Positions 1-9,945 of a stretch of DNA of 64,000 nt are shown piece by piece; positions within the stretch are counted from its first letter, which is position 1, and the number at the start of each line of letters is the position of its first letter. The stretch lies in NCBI GenBank assembly GCA_000818095.1, contig CP009417.1:434001-498000 (forward strand), in the 5' to 3' direction. Under the pieces are notes generated by a model that was given only the letters and a program-made list of their open reading frames with translations, was not told the origin of the DNA and searched no databases. This stretch comes from Jeotgalibacillus malaysiensis. Its GTDB lineage: Bacteria > Bacillota > Bacilli > Bacillales > Jeotgalibacillaceae. A program made the translations under genes and the position numbers.

Positions 1-2
1 CG

Positions 3-371
3 AGTGCAACTACAGCACCTGCGGCACCTGCGGCATCTTCAACTAATAAAATGCCAGATGTGAAAGTTACCACTGATGGTGGTGTTCAAACGTTCGGAGA
101 AATGGCACGTACAGATGGAGAAACAGGGATGGCGAATGCTTGGACGGATTTAATCAAGAAGTACCGATTCTGGATTTCAGGTATCGCTGGTATTGCGGCG
201 GTATCGATGATTCTCTTCTTCATCTTGAACTTCATGAAGCTTGGTGCTTCAGCAGGTAACCCTTCAGCTCGTTCTCAAGCTATTACAGGTCTTGTATTTA
301 CGGGTATTGCGGCGGCTGGTCTTGGTGGCGTAGCTATCATCGTAGGTTTCTTCTACACAGCACTTGCTTAA
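3..371 (+). CDS. Pilin-like (VirB2/TrbC-type) small membrane protein, 5' end outside window
   Basis: The frame is open to the left edge, so the true start lies outside the window; an internal ATG at 51 exists but the Ala/Pro/Thr-rich codons before it are in frame. The C-terminal half has two hydrophobic segments separated by a short polar loop (NPSARSQ), the topology of VirB2/TrbC-type conjugative pilin subunits. It lies upstream of PrgI-like and VirB4 genes, which supports a role in the mating channel. No signal peptide can be judged because the N-terminus is missing. The family call is inference from topology and position; a second, similar protein is encoded at 10077-10559. Confidence 0.55.
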   Translation, partial: SATTAPAAPAASSTNKMPDVKVTTDGGVQTFGEMARTDGETGMANAWTDLIKKYRFWISGIAGIAAVSMILFFILNFMKLGASAGNPSARSQAITGLVFTGIAAAGLGGVAIIVGFFYTALA

Positions 372-382
372 TGAAAAACAAA

Positions 383-406
383 AGAGTCTCTATGAGGCTC
401 TTTTTT
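383..406 (+). terminator. Rho-independent terminator
   Basis: AGAGTC pairs with GGCTCT across a 7-nt loop, followed by a run of six T. It ends the pilin-like gene and isolates it from the PrgI-VirB4 operon. Confidence 0.8.
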
Positions 407-503
407 ATTGCTCAGAACCGCATTAGACCAGCAAAATTAGAGTTATTCAATCGTTTTGTTTAAAATAAAAGAGGTCGAAGAAAGATTATAAACGCCTTTT
501 TTA

Positions 504-541
504 TTGACTATAGTAGAAAGATTAATGAACTAATGTATAAA
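504..541 (+). promoter_or_regulatory. Likely promoter/operator of the T4SS operon
   Basis: TTGACTATAGTAGA is a half-conserved copy of the element-wide TTGACTATAGTCAA palindrome. No good -10 lies 17 bp downstream, so this may be an operator with a weak promoter. A close relative of this site (TTGTCTATAGTAGA) precedes the hydrolase gene at 6605. Confidence 0.45.
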
Positions 542-555
542 AGGGAGGAATGACC

Positions 556-867
556 ATGAATTTATATCAGGTACCACCAGATGTAAAAGAAAAAGAAAAA
601 GTTATTGGGGGAATGTTCGATTGGGGACAGTTCTTCTGGATGTTGGGAGGAGCGGGTGTTGCGATTGCGTTATTTGCAACATCGTATATGACCATTGGCT
701 CAGAAGTTTTATCTATTATCTTGGGCGTAATCGGTTTGTCAACCTGTCTACCATTTGTCTTCATTAAGAAGAAAGAACTTTCGCTTTTTCGTTATCTGAC
801 ACTCAAACGGAAGTTAAAAAAACAAAATGGCAATTTAGTAAATAAACGAAAGGACGTGAGTGAATAA
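556..867 (+). CDS. PrgI-family T4SS membrane protein
   Basis: A 103-residue protein with two adjacent transmembrane segments (about residues 25-45 and 50-70) followed by a basic tail (KKKELSLFRYLTLKRKLKK), the layout of PrgI/TcpE-like proteins that sit next to VirB4 in Gram-positive conjugation systems. I chose ATG 556 because the ribosome binding site AAGGGAGG ends 7 nt upstream; ATG 550 is too close. It is translationally linked to the next gene through TAATG. Its likely job is as a small inner-membrane subunit of the mating channel. Confidence 0.75.
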   Translation: MNLYQVPPDVKEKEKVIGGMFDWGQFFWMLGGAGVAIALFATSYMTIGSEVLSIILGVIGLSTCLPFVFIKKKELSLFRYLTLKRKLKKQNGNLVNKRKDVSE

Positions 868-1787
868 TGGCTAGTATTTTAATTGGAGTCGTACTATTAA
901 TCTTGTTATTTGGAGGGATGGGGTATGCGGTATATTACCAAATCCAAAAAACAAATCCAGCAAATGGAGATACATCTGTGAAGAAAGACATCGAGACAGC
1001 TCAAGAGTTTCTTCCGTTCGAAGAAATTAAAGACTCGATGGTGAATTTGGGCAATCACCAGTATCGTGCGTACATTGAGGTTTCTTCCATTAACTACAAC
1101 TTAAAAACAGATAAGGAAAAAAACATTATTGAGGCGACTTTCCAACGTTTCTTAAACTCATTAACCTTCCCTATCAGTATCTTTGTCCATACAAAAACAA
1201 TGGACAACACGCGACAAATGCAAAGCTTAGAACAAGACATTCAAGAAACATTGAAAGAATATCCGAACTTGGGAAGTTACGCAGAAGTCTATTACCAAGA
1301 AATGGGTCAAATTTATGAGCGTATCGACAATACCAAGCAGAAGAAGAAGTACATCATTGTTCCATTTGACGACGCATTGACATTAACGAATTCAACGGAC
1401 AAAGAGAAGTATGAATATGTTCTGAAAGAAATGTACACACGTTGTTCGATGGTTCGAGACAGCCTGGCTTCCATGGGGATTGAGACCAATATTCTCACAA
1501 CACCAGAAATTTTAGAGATGGCTACCTCGGTCTATCACCGAACGAATTACATGCATGTTGATGGCGTCATTGATGGAGCATTCACCTCTTTAATTGTCGA
1601 AGGAAACAATGAAGCAAGTGAAAAAACAGAAGAAGAAAAATTAGATGTCATCCTGACAGAAGCACTCAAAAAGATTGAGGTTGAAGTCCTTGGTAAAAGA
1701 CGTTTTGGTATCAGTGAAAATGGAGAGTATGCACGGAAAGTGTTGCTCGACTTGAAAGAAAATAAAGAACGTAAAGAAGAAGAATAA
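867..1787 (+). CDS. VirB4-N-domain-like membrane-anchored T4SS protein
   Basis: 306 residues with one N-terminal transmembrane helix (residues 2-24). The soluble part begins with a pattern (FLPFEEIKDSMVNL then YRAYIEVSSINYNLKT) that resembles the N-terminal domain of VirB4/TraC-type ATPases, but there is no Walker A motif. The start codon overlaps the stop of the PrgI-like gene (TAATG), and the full VirB4 follows after 15 bp. The protein could be a duplicated, membrane-tethered version of the VirB4 N-domain acting as an assembly partner; that is inference. The C-terminus is strongly charged (KENKERKEEE). Confidence 0.6.
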   Translation: MASILIGVVLLILLFGGMGYAVYYQIQKTNPANGDTSVKKDIETAQEFLPFEEIKDSMVNLGNHQYRAYIEVSSINYNLKTDKEKNIIEATFQRFLNSLTFPISIFVHTKTMDNTRQMQSLEQDIQETLKEYPNLGSYAEVYYQEMGQIYERIDNTKQKKKYIIVPFDDALTLTNSTDKEKYEYVLKEMYTRCSMVRDSLASMGIETNILTTPEILEMATSVYHRTNYMHVDGVIDGAFTSLIVEGNNEASEKTEEEKLDVILTEALKKIEVEVLGKRRFGISENGEYARKVLLDLKENKERKEEE

Positions 1788-1802
1788 AAGGAGTTGATAG
1801 AT

Positions 1803-3737
1803 ATGGGGAAAAAGAAAAAGAAAAAACAAGTAACAGATGAAACTTTCGTGATGGAAGATGATTCCACTGGCGTTTCATCCAATATCTTTGAAAAAGGGAT
1901 GACCGATATCAAAGATTATATTGCACCACCTTCCTTCGAGCGAAATCACCATGATTATTTACGTGCCGGAGAGAAATTTGTAAGAAGTTATGTGATGACC
2001 GGGTTCCCTTCAAGCATTCGGGTCGGGTGGCTAGATTCCATCATCCATGGTGAAGCAGATACAGATTTAACCATTCATATCAATCCTGCCGACGAACGGA
2101 CGGCTCTTGATGAATTGACCAATAAAATCACTCAGTTTGAAGCTCAGCTTTACATCGAGCAAGAAAAGGGGAGTATCCGGAACGAATCCATGTTACGCAA
2201 CAAGATTACCTCTCTTTACTCTCAACGTGAAAGACTGGAACAAAACTTTGAAAACTTATTCCACATTCAAATCGGAGCAAACCTATTTGCTGACTCGAAA
2301 GAAGAATTGGAGAAAGAAGCTCAAAAAATCGACAACAAACTAAAGGGGAATAAGACCTATCTGATGCCAACGTATTTGCGTCAGGCAGAAGGATATAAAA
2401 CATCTCTCCCATTCGGAAAAACGTATATTCCTGACCTTTTCCGAAACTTTAACACAGGAGCTCTGACAGCTTGCTTCCCATTCTACAATGCGGAAATCTC
2501 CCATGAGACCGGTGTATTTATCGGTGTCAACCTCGAAACAAACACACCCGTCATGATTGACTTCTACGACCGTAAAAAACTCTTCAATTCAAATGTCACG
2601 GTGTTTGGTCAAGCGGGTTCTGGTAAAACGTTCGCTGTATCACTCCTCACCATGCGTTCTGCCCTTCGTGGTGTTCGTACTGTTATCATTGACCCTGAAA
2701 ATGAATATCAAGCATTAACGAAAGCTTTAGGTGGAGCACATATCAGTATTGCGACAGACAGCAAGCATTTCTTGAATCCATTCGATGTTGAATCAGAAGT
2801 GAACCCGGATGATGGAATTGAACGAGTTGACCTCAAGTCAAAAGCGGCTGACATTCTGAACCTGATTGCAGTTATGGCAGGAGGACTCAACGCTGAACAA
2901 CGCTCGATTGTTGCAACCGTAATTAAGCAAACATACGAAGATTTTGGATTTTCAGAAGACCCGTCTTCACTCTTGTTCTCAGACGGTCACTTTGACGAAG
3001 AATCAGGTATCTTCTATGCAGAAGGAATGCGTAAGCCTATGCCAACCTTCTCTGATTTTCATGAACGCTTAGATACTTTAGCAAGAAGTGAAAACAACCG
3101 TGATACACAACGCCTTTCCAAGTCATTGGAAATCTACAAAAAAGGCGGTATCTACGACCTCTTCGATTGTCACACCTCTGAAGAACTCACCAACTTCAAA
3201 AATGCTCCAATCGTTACTTTCGACATTTCTCAATTAGAAGAATCCATTCTCCGTCCAATCGGAATGTATGTCGCTCTCTCATGGGCATGGGAGAAATTTG
3301 CGAAGAAAAATCGTCATATCAAAAAACGAATTGTATGTGACGAAGCGTGGATGCTCGTGAATAAAAACATGGCAGGTCATGAATACACAGGTCAGTTCTT
3401 AGAAAACTGTTCACGTCGTATTCGTAAACGTAATGGCGGATTGCTTGTTGCATCTCAGAACTTCATGGAGTTCGCAGACAGTCAACAAGGACAAGCGGTG
3501 CTTAAAAACGCCGTTACTAAAATCCTGTTAAAACAAGACTCAACGGATATTGATGGTGTTCAAGACATGTTCAAATTGTCAGACGGGGAACGAAACTTCC
3601 TGTTGCAAGCACAACGTGGGGAAGCACTTATCAAGATGAGTCAGCAAAGTTCAGTGGCGTATGTCTTGCCATTTGACTATGAAGTTGAATTTATTTCAAA
3701 AGCGAACCAGCAAATCACAGAAGCTCGTTCGTCATAA
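1803..3737 (+). CDS. virB4: VirB4-type T4SS ATPase
   Basis: 644 residues. The Walker A motif GQAGSGKT is at residues 269-276 and the Walker B stretch RIVCDEAWML has its Asp at 513; VIIDPENEY lies between them, as usual in VirB4/TrsE/TcpF ATPases. The N-terminal half matches the VirB4 N-domain layout. ATG 1803 sits 9 nt after AAAGGAG; the in-frame TTG at 1794 abuts the ribosome binding site and is unlikely. The protein powers channel assembly and substrate transfer at the inner face of the membrane. It begins with a run of lysines. Co-transcribed with flanking T4SS genes. Confidence 0.93.
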   Translation: MGKKKKKKQVTDETFVMEDDSTGVSSNIFEKGMTDIKDYIAPPSFERNHHDYLRAGEKFVRSYVMTGFPSSIRVGWLDSIIHGEADTDLTIHINPADERTALDELTNKITQFEAQLYIEQEKGSIRNESMLRNKITSLYSQRERLEQNFENLFHIQIGANLFADSKEELEKEAQKIDNKLKGNKTYLMPTYLRQAEGYKTSLPFGKTYIPDLFRNFNTGALTACFPFYNAEISHETGVFIGVNLETNTPVMIDFYDRKKLFNSNVTVFGQAGSGKTFAVSLLTMRSALRGVRTVIIDPENEYQALTKALGGAHISIATDSKHFLNPFDVESEVNPDDGIERVDLKSKAADILNLIAVMAGGLNAEQRSIVATVIKQTYEDFGFSEDPSSLLFSDGHFDEESGIFYAEGMRKPMPTFSDFHERLDTLARSENNRDTQRLSKSLEIYKKGGIYDLFDCHTSEELTNFKNAPIVTFDISQLEESILRPIGMYVALSWAWEKFAKKNRHIKKRIVCDEAWMLVNKNMAGHEYTGQFLENCSRRIRKRNGGLLVASQNFMEFADSQQGQAVLKNAVTKILLKQDSTDIDGVQDMFKLSDGERNFLLQAQRGEALIKMSQQSSVAYVLPFDYEVEFISKANQQITEARSS

Positions 3738-3757
3738 CCAAAAGGAGGTTGATAGAT

Positions 3758-6577
3758 ATGATGAAAACAAAACAGAATCCTAATCTCCTTATGAAGGCAT
3801 GGGTGACATTAATGGCGGTATTGGTACTCTTTACCGCCATGGCACCAATTAAAGCTTCGGCTCATAATGCCTACTACTTGTCAACGACATTGAACGTGAC
3901 GGATTCTCGCTATGAACCAACTATCCTTTATGACCGGGAAGGATTTGGAGAGGGACACCGAAATCACCGTGAATCCAAATTTGGATTTGTACAGGGATAC
4001 AAGTGGGAAGAGGTTAAATTAACTTCGGATTTAGAGGATTTAAAGGATGGAAAGTACGTAACTCGTGACCTTGTCAAAAACCCATACCTTATCTTCACAT
4101 TCCCTGGTGCCCAAAACGAAGACGGATACGACGGAAGTGCGGAAGATTTAGCTCGTGCAGAGTGGATTTCAAAAACCATGATTCAAAGTTTGAATGATGC
4201 GATTGGATTCATTGTTCAAGAGACAAAACATAAGCCGTCAAAATCAGAATTGATTAAGCTTGGAACGAACCTTGCGAATGCGTCAGTTAGTTCTGGGAAT
4301 GTCACTTACAATGACCAAGTATTTAAGGTGACAGGAAATACAAAAGCCCCTAAATCAGAACAACGTAAGGGTGTCACCCCAACAGGATATACGAAAATTG
4401 TATCCCCTGATGGAGATACACGATACTTTGTTCATAAAGTTCCAAAAGGATACATTACGTTAGGTGGAGACGCTTCAAAAGCACAGAAGAAAGAATGGTC
4501 ACCACTTGCTTCGAATGTACCAGCTGACTTGAAAGATAAAGTCAATGATGGTGATACGAAATATCTCACATGGAGACAAATTGTTCTTCAAGCTCATTAT
4601 TATGCGATTGAGCATGAGACGTACTATTCGACGATTGAAGATGTTGTAAACCCTAGTAAGCTAGAACAATATGTGACGGATATGGGGAATACATTTATGC
4701 TTTCCCTTCGTTCGATGTTAGGTCTCTATTCATTTTCTGAATTAATGCTTAATGAAGGTGACCGTGGAGGAAATGCGTTCTTCTTAGGAATTATGCCTAT
4801 TTCTTGGATGGATTCAGCAACCATTCTGCACTGGACTTCCATGATTCTTGCTTGGATGTTGATGTTCATTGCATTTGCGAGACTGCTGACATTGCGTAAC
4901 TTATCTGCGATTAACATTGCAAAACGAGTAGACTTGATGGATGGAATTAAATCATTGATTGTCGTTGGGTTCGCCCTCTCTATGTTTAATCCCATTTTCT
5001 ATGCACTCGCCAACTTCAACTTCTTGTTGGTCGATGTCATGAAAAACACATCAAGTGTTACCTCAAGTTTTGGGACTGCTTCTCCAGGCTCGGGTCTACT
5101 GTCGGTTCTACTGATTAATGCTGTATATTTAATCGTTGAAATTTACTTCAACTTTATCTATATTGCTCGTGGGATTGCGGTAGCGGTTCTTTACGGGACA
5201 GGACCGTTGTTTATTGCATCGCTTGCTTTTGGCGGAAAATACGCACAGATGTTTTCGAACTATATGCGTGAACTCGTCGGAAACATTTACGTCCAAACAT
5301 TCCATGCTCTCCTTGTCGCATTCTTTGCGTCAGTGTCTGCATTTGGAGGTCTTCGACTCTTTGAACAACTGGTCGTTCTCTTCGCTTTCATCCCATTGAC
5401 CAAGTTCTTCCGTGAAGCAACTGGAATCGGTGGAGGGTTGGCGGATATTGGTGGCGGTGCATTTGGTGCTGTTGCAGGGTTAGCTCAAGCGGGTACGAAG
5501 AAAATGCGTACAGCAGGTGCGAAATCTGTGAACAATGCTAAAGCAAAAGCGTCAGAGTCACGGAGTGCTCGTTCCTCATCGACAGACCTTTCTACCGCTA
5601 ATTTGAAGAGCTCTACCGACTTCCAAAGTAAAGGTGGAAAAGCAACAGGAAGTATGGTTGGAAACGACAATCTGAAGTCCACAACCAGTCAAAGTTCTTC
5701 CTCATCGAATGCGGGAGGAGATATGTCATTCGTTGATAAAGCGAAATCAAAGGCAACTCAAAAAGTTCAAGATACGAAAGCTGGTATGTCGAACATGGCA
5801 AAAGATGCGGTTGGAGAAATCAAATCAGGAGATAGCTGGAAATCGGCTGGGAGACAGGGTCTCCAACAAGGTGTTCGTGCCGCAGGAGCTGTTTCAGCGA
5901 TTGGGATGGCGGCAGTTGATAAAGGTTCCGTTGGTCAAAATATGAGTGCTATCTCAAGCGGTGTGAAGCCTGGATTCAACAAGGCTTCCACAAGACACAA
6001 TTTTGAACCATCAAGACAAAACCAACGTCCACCGCAAGCTCCTCAAAACATGGGTGACTATGCGGACACTGGAAACTATGAAGGGTCAGAGATGGAAGGT
6101 GGAAACTTCACTCATAAATTCAAACAGAATAATGATGAAGGATACAACCAGATGCTTGATGAACACGGCATCAATCATGTCGAGATGAAAGGTGATGACC
6201 TTGCCTACACTTATGACTACAACATGGACACTCAATCTTTCAATTCAGGCAAGTACTACAACAGTACGGACAATGAGAAAATGATGGATATGTACCATGC
6301 GTTCAATGGGGGAGATGAAACCAAAGAACGTCGTAAGCATTATGAGAGCCAAGGGATTACTGGTGTAAGCTATGGCGAAAACGGAATGACTGTAACGGCG
6401 AAGGCTGGAACGAATGACATTCAAAAAGTCGCTACGGATAACAATCAGTATCGTTTCACAAAATCTCCAGGTTCGCATTCAAATGCGAACTTGATGGACG
6501 CTGTTCGCACAGGAAATGAACGTGACCGCCGTGGAAACCAACCTCCTAAAGGAAATGGTAACAACGGTAATAAATAA
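3758..6577 (+). CDS. VirB6/TrbL-like polytopic T4SS channel protein with signal peptide and long tail
   Basis: 939 residues. A signal peptide (about residues 1-37, ending ASA) leads to an extracellular region of about 290 residues. Several transmembrane segments follow between about 310 and 555, including LLINAVYLIVEIYFNFIYIA. A Gly-rich stretch and a long cytoplasmic Ser/Lys/Gly tail run from about 575 to the end. This is the architecture of Gram-positive VirB6-like channel proteins. ATG 3758 is preferred: AAAGGAGG lies 9 nt upstream. The tail is low-complexity and probably disordered. Last gene of the operon, followed by a terminator. Confidence 0.75.
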   Translation: MMKTKQNPNLLMKAWVTLMAVLVLFTAMAPIKASAHNAYYLSTTLNVTDSRYEPTILYDREGFGEGHRNHRESKFGFVQGYKWEEVKLTSDLEDLKDGKYVTRDLVKNPYLIFTFPGAQNEDGYDGSAEDLARAEWISKTMIQSLNDAIGFIVQETKHKPSKSELIKLGTNLANASVSSGNVTYNDQVFKVTGNTKAPKSEQRKGVTPTGYTKIVSPDGDTRYFVHKVPKGYITLGGDASKAQKKEWSPLASNVPADLKDKVNDGDTKYLTWRQIVLQAHYYAIEHETYYSTIEDVVNPSKLEQYVTDMGNTFMLSLRSMLGLYSFSELMLNEGDRGGNAFFLGIMPISWMDSATILHWTSMILAWMLMFIAFARLLTLRNLSAINIAKRVDLMDGIKSLIVVGFALSMFNPIFYALANFNFLLVDVMKNTSSVTSSFGTASPGSGLLSVLLINAVYLIVEIYFNFIYIARGIAVAVLYGTGPLFIASLAFGGKYAQMFSNYMRELVGNIYVQTFHALLVAFFASVSAFGGLRLFEQLVVLFAFIPLTKFFREATGIGGGLADIGGGAFGAVAGLAQAGTKKMRTAGAKSVNNAKAKASESRSARSSSTDLSTANLKSSTDFQSKGGKATGSMVGNDNLKSTTSQSSSSSNAGGDMSFVDKAKSKATQKVQDTKAGMSNMAKDAVGEIKSGDSWKSAGRQGLQQGVRAAGAVSAIGMAAVDKGSVGQNMSAISSGVKPGFNKASTRHNFEPSRQNQRPPQAPQNMGDYADTGNYEGSEMEGGNFTHKFKQNNDEGYNQMLDEHGINHVEMKGDDLAYTYDYNMDTQSFNSGKYYNSTDNEKMMDMYHAFNGGDETKERRKHYESQGITGVSYGENGMTVTAKAGTNDIQKVATDNNQYRFTKSPGSHSNANLMDAVRTGNERDRRGNQPPKGNGNNGNK

Positions 6578-6580
6578 AAA

Positions 6581-6605
6581 GAGGGGATATTCCCCTCTTT
6601 TATTT
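6581..6605 (+). terminator. Rho-independent terminator
   Basis: GAGGGGA pairs with TCCCCTC around a 3-nt loop and is followed by TTTTATTTT. Confidence 0.85.
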
Positions 6606-6640
6606 TGTCTATAGTAGATTTTTAATTAGACTATAAAAAA
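6605..6640 (+). promoter_or_regulatory. Putative promoter/operator of the hydrolase gene
   Basis: TTGTCTATAGTAGA resembles the site at 504 and the element-wide palindrome; TATAAA lies 21 bp downstream, which is long for a sigma-A spacer. The leader to the next start codon is about 65 nt. Confidence 0.35.
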
Positions 6641-6704
6641 TAGATATTTGACCACCATCTACAATATGATAAAGACAGCAATTGGAATGAAGGGGGAATG
6701 AACA

Positions 6705-9700
6705 ATGAGTAAGCGTGAACACGACCACGAAGAATACGAAGATGATATAGAGTCAAGTGAAAGCTCCTCATCAGGAGATGAGGGGAGCAATAAGGCTGTC
6801 GATATGGCGAAAGGTGCCGGAAAAACAGCAGGGAAGAAATTAGGCAAGATGGCAATGAAAAAATTAGGGAAATTTGCAGTGAAGCTTATGGCTAAAATCA
6901 TGGCAAAGTTACTCGCCCTACTAGGTCCGTATGTTTTAGCGGGGATTGCTATCCTAATCGCACTAATGATTCTATTCTCTTTGGCTTATGACATTGGATA
7001 TGAGACTAAAGGGAAGGACGAGGAATATCAAGAAGAAGACACTCGTTTTGATAATCCGTTGAAGCTAGATGATAAGGGTGAGTATATCACGACTTCGATG
7101 TCAAGTGCGAATAAGATTGTGAAAGCCTATTATGCGTATTACACGCAACAATCTTACTTTAAGGTCATCAACAAAAAGATGTACAATTCTAAGGATTTAA
7201 TCGTTAAAGACGTCAAAGATAAATATTCACGGGAGAAAGAATTCATGTTGAATCCAGAGTTCTTATGGTCACTTGATGAGAATCTTCATGAGAATAAGTT
7301 TCGTTATCCAGAGCAATTCATCAAACCGGTTCATCACGATGAAGAGACTTATGAGTTAAAACAGCTGACGAATGAGAACACTCTCCTTAACGTAGAAAGT
7401 CAAAAATATGACAAGAAGACTGGGCTTGCGATGAAAGGCGAAAAAGAATTAGGCGTTTGGGACTACGGATTCGCTCCGATTTTGCAGTATAAAGAGTTTA
7501 AAGAGGAGAAAGAAAAGCGTGGTGCCATTACAGAAATGCAAGTTTGGAACAAAGACAAACAAAAATTTGAAAATCAATCTGTCGAAAATGGAAAGAGCAA
7601 GACAGAAGGAGTTCCGGGATTCCCTAAAACGGTTTACATGATTGAAGCTGTGACTTCTAGTGTCGGAACAATCGAAAATAAAATCGAACATGAATGGCAG
7701 AACACCGGTGAGAAATGGACAAAAACCATTACAGAGGATGTGACAGTTGATGTTCGGTATGAAGAAGAAGTTGAAGTACCTTCTGTAAACGAGGGTGGAC
7801 TTCCAATGTATTATGTAGTAGATGAAAATGGGAAAAAGACAAGTCAGATTACAACGGGTGTTACCGCATATCCAGTAATGACGAAGACAACTGTAACGAA
7901 GTACAAGAAAGAAACGAAACCGGCAACCCGTAAAATTGAAGGGTATGTCTGGTCGAAAGAACCTCGATATGAAGGGGAACCGGACACATCGAAAATTGTG
8001 GGGAGTCGATACATCGAAGATTACATGTATCACTACGAAACTCGTGTTCCAAAAAACGTACTTGGTAAACTCGAACTAAGAGAGCGTACAGGTAAAAACA
8101 TCGAAGGTCTAGAAGCGATTTTGGAAGATGTCGAAGAAGAGTTAGATGAGAAAAGTGAGTACGACAATGCAGGTGAGCAGACTACTTCTGGCACAAGCCT
8201 TGACTCTATGATGGGCGTACAGGGTGGTTCAGCGGCATTTAAAAACGCTTCTCAATATCTAGCAATCTTCCAAAAATACGGAGAAACCTACGGGATTGAC
8301 CCGATGCTCTTGATGGCGGTATCCGCACAAGAAGCGGGTGGTCAGCATGACCAACACATTGGAGACCGTTGTAATTATGCGGGATGTGGGATTATGCAAA
8401 TCGAACACCCTGGTGGTGTCACGACTTCTGCTTCTGCATTCAACTACAAAACAGGTCAAAAAGAAACCGTATCTGTTTCCTACAATTCTGTAAAGGATGT
8501 CGATAGCAACATTCGTGTTGGGGCAATGATTTTACAATCTCGCCTGCAGAAATACGGGAACAACATCTTGTTTGCTTTGCAAGCCTACAACTTTGGTACA
8601 GGTGGTATTGGAGCTGTAGCTAAGGTGGCAGGTAAAGATGTCGATTACTTTGCAAAGAACCATGGTGACACGTCATGGATGGCGGCACGTCAAGAAGTTC
8701 ATACAAACCCGAGCAAATATTTCTCGTGGAGTAGCGGAACGTATGGTGACCCGACATATGCAGAGAAAATCATGAAACATTACCCAGGTGGAAGTGGACA
8801 AAAACCGTGGGCTATTGACAAGGCAGGAAACAAAGTCTATGTAGATGGAAACATCAAGATGGGTGAAGGAATTGCCCAAGGAGATTCATCGAGTGGCGGA
8901 TTCTCAATCTTAAACCTCATCGATTTAATCGTTGAAAAATGGGCGGAGTTATTCCCGGACGCACCTAAAGAGTTCTCACCTCAACACGTTAAATTTGCCA
9001 ATAAGCAAATTGGAGATGCTCCTATTGACATTTTAAACATGGCTTTTGCGATGAAAGAGAAGAAGTATTTCTCAGAGTACACCTACATCACACCAAAACA
9101 ATGGAAAGAGAAATATAAACTCTTATTCTCTGCTCCTCCTAGTATGACAGGTGGTACTCAAACAAGCATTGGTCAAAAACTGAGCCAGTACTTCCCGAAC
9201 GGATACGGCAACGTTGTTGAAAAAGCAGATAAGGTAGCGGTTCCGTACAACGGGGTTGGCATTTCCATTCAGGCTCCAGAAGGTTCGAAAGTCCTTGCTA
9301 TTGCAGATGGTAAAGTCAAAGAGGTTGGTCGTGATTTCGTTGTCATTGACCATGGAGAAGGGGCTGTAAGCCGTTATTCCACCCTCAAACAGGTTAAGGT
9401 CAAAGAAGGAGATGATGTGAAGAAAGGGGCAACCATTGGTATCTCAGGTAAGAACGTGTTCCTGGAGGTTCAATTGGATGGTCAACCTACTGACCCATCA
9501 TGGATTGTTGCTGGAGGTAGCCTAACGGGAGCTTTCATCACACCGGCTCAGGGTCGATTCACTTCTGCCTTCGGTTGGCGTCCTGACCCATTCGGAGGTT
9601 CAACTTCTGATTACCACACTGGAATCGATATTGCCGCTCCAATCGGAACCCCTATTTTAGCGGCGGCGGACGGAGTGGTCATTGATGTGGGATATCGTGG

Positions 9701-9941
9701 AGGATACGGGAACTTGATTCACGTTAAACACACGATTAATGGAAAAACAATGTCTACTGTTTACGCTCACTTGCAAAGCATGAATGTAAATGATGGAGAT
9801 GAAGTGAAACAAGGTCAGATTATCGGTGGAATGGGTTCAACAGGGAATTCAACTGGTTCCCACCTTCACTTTGAAATCCAGGATGGAGTTGGACGATATA
9901 AGGACAATCCATTAGACCCAGCTAAGTTTATCAAGCTTTAA
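6705..9941 (+). CDS. Bifunctional T4SS peptidoglycan hydrolase (lytic transglycosylase plus M23 peptidase)
   Basis: 1078 residues. An acidic then Lys-rich cytoplasmic N-terminus is followed by a transmembrane helix (about 68-96) and an unassigned region. An SLT-type lytic transglycosylase domain covers about 520-655 (catalytic Glu 543 in SAQEAGG, then GCGIMQIEHPGG and ALQAYNFGTGG). The C-terminal M23 endopeptidase (about 945-1078) has HTGID (H971, D975), YAHL (H1022) and HLHFE (H1053, H1055). Residues about 845-940 look like a second, degenerate M23-type barrel lacking zinc ligands. The protein is a VirB1-like cell-wall opener for conjugation, with the domain order of CD1108-type proteins. 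Start supported by AGGGGGAA upstream. Confidence 0.9.
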   Translation: MSKREHDHEEYEDDIESSESSSSGDEGSNKAVDMAKGAGKTAGKKLGKMAMKKLGKFAVKLMAKIMAKLLALLGPYVLAGIAILIALMILFSLAYDIGYETKGKDEEYQEEDTRFDNPLKLDDKGEYITTSMSSANKIVKAYYAYYTQQSYFKVINKKMYNSKDLIVKDVKDKYSREKEFMLNPEFLWSLDENLHENKFRYPEQFIKPVHHDEETYELKQLTNENTLLNVESQKYDKKTGLAMKGEKELGVWDYGFAPILQYKEFKEEKEKRGAITEMQVWNKDKQKFENQSVENGKSKTEGVPGFPKTVYMIEAVTSSVGTIENKIEHEWQNTGEKWTKTITEDVTVDVRYEEEVEVPSVNEGGLPMYYVVDENGKKTSQITTGVTAYPVMTKTTVTKYKKETKPATRKIEGYVWSKEPRYEGEPDTSKIVGSRYIEDYMYHYETRVPKNVLGKLELRERTGKNIEGLEAILEDVEEELDEKSEYDNAGEQTTSGTSLDSMMGVQGGSAAFKNASQYLAIFQKYGETYGIDPMLLMAVSAQEAGGQHDQHIGDRCNYAGCGIMQIEHPGGVTTSASAFNYKTGQKETVSVSYNSVKDVDSNIRVGAMILQSRLQKYGNNILFALQAYNFGTGGIGAVAKVAGKDVDYFAKNHGDTSWMAARQEVHTNPSKYFSWSSGTYGDPTYAEKIMKHYPGGSGQKPWAIDKAGNKVYVDGNIKMGEGIAQGDSSSGGFSILNLIDLIVEKWAELFPDAPKEFSPQHVKFANKQIGDAPIDILNMAFAMKEKKYFSEYTYITPKQWKEKYKLLFSAPPSMTGGTQTSIGQKLSQYFPNGYGNVVEKADKVAVPYNGVGISIQAPEGSKVLAIADGKVKEVGRDFVVIDHGEGAVSRYSTLKQVKVKEGDDVKKGATIGISGKNVFLEVQLDGQPTDPSWIVAGGSLTGAFITPAQGRFTSAFGWRPDPFGGSTSDYHTGIDIAAPIGTPILAAADGVVIDVGYRGGYGNLIHVKHTINGKTMSTVYAHLQSMNVNDGDEVKQGQIIGGMGSTGNSTGSHLHFEIQDGVGRYKDNPLDPAKFIKL

Positions 9942-9945
9942 GAGA

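Noticed and set aside
7449-8033. Reverse-strand frame of 194 codons within the hydrolase gene
   Set aside because: Aromatic/Cys-rich composition typical of antisense to Lys/Glu-rich coding sequence, with no ribosome binding site.
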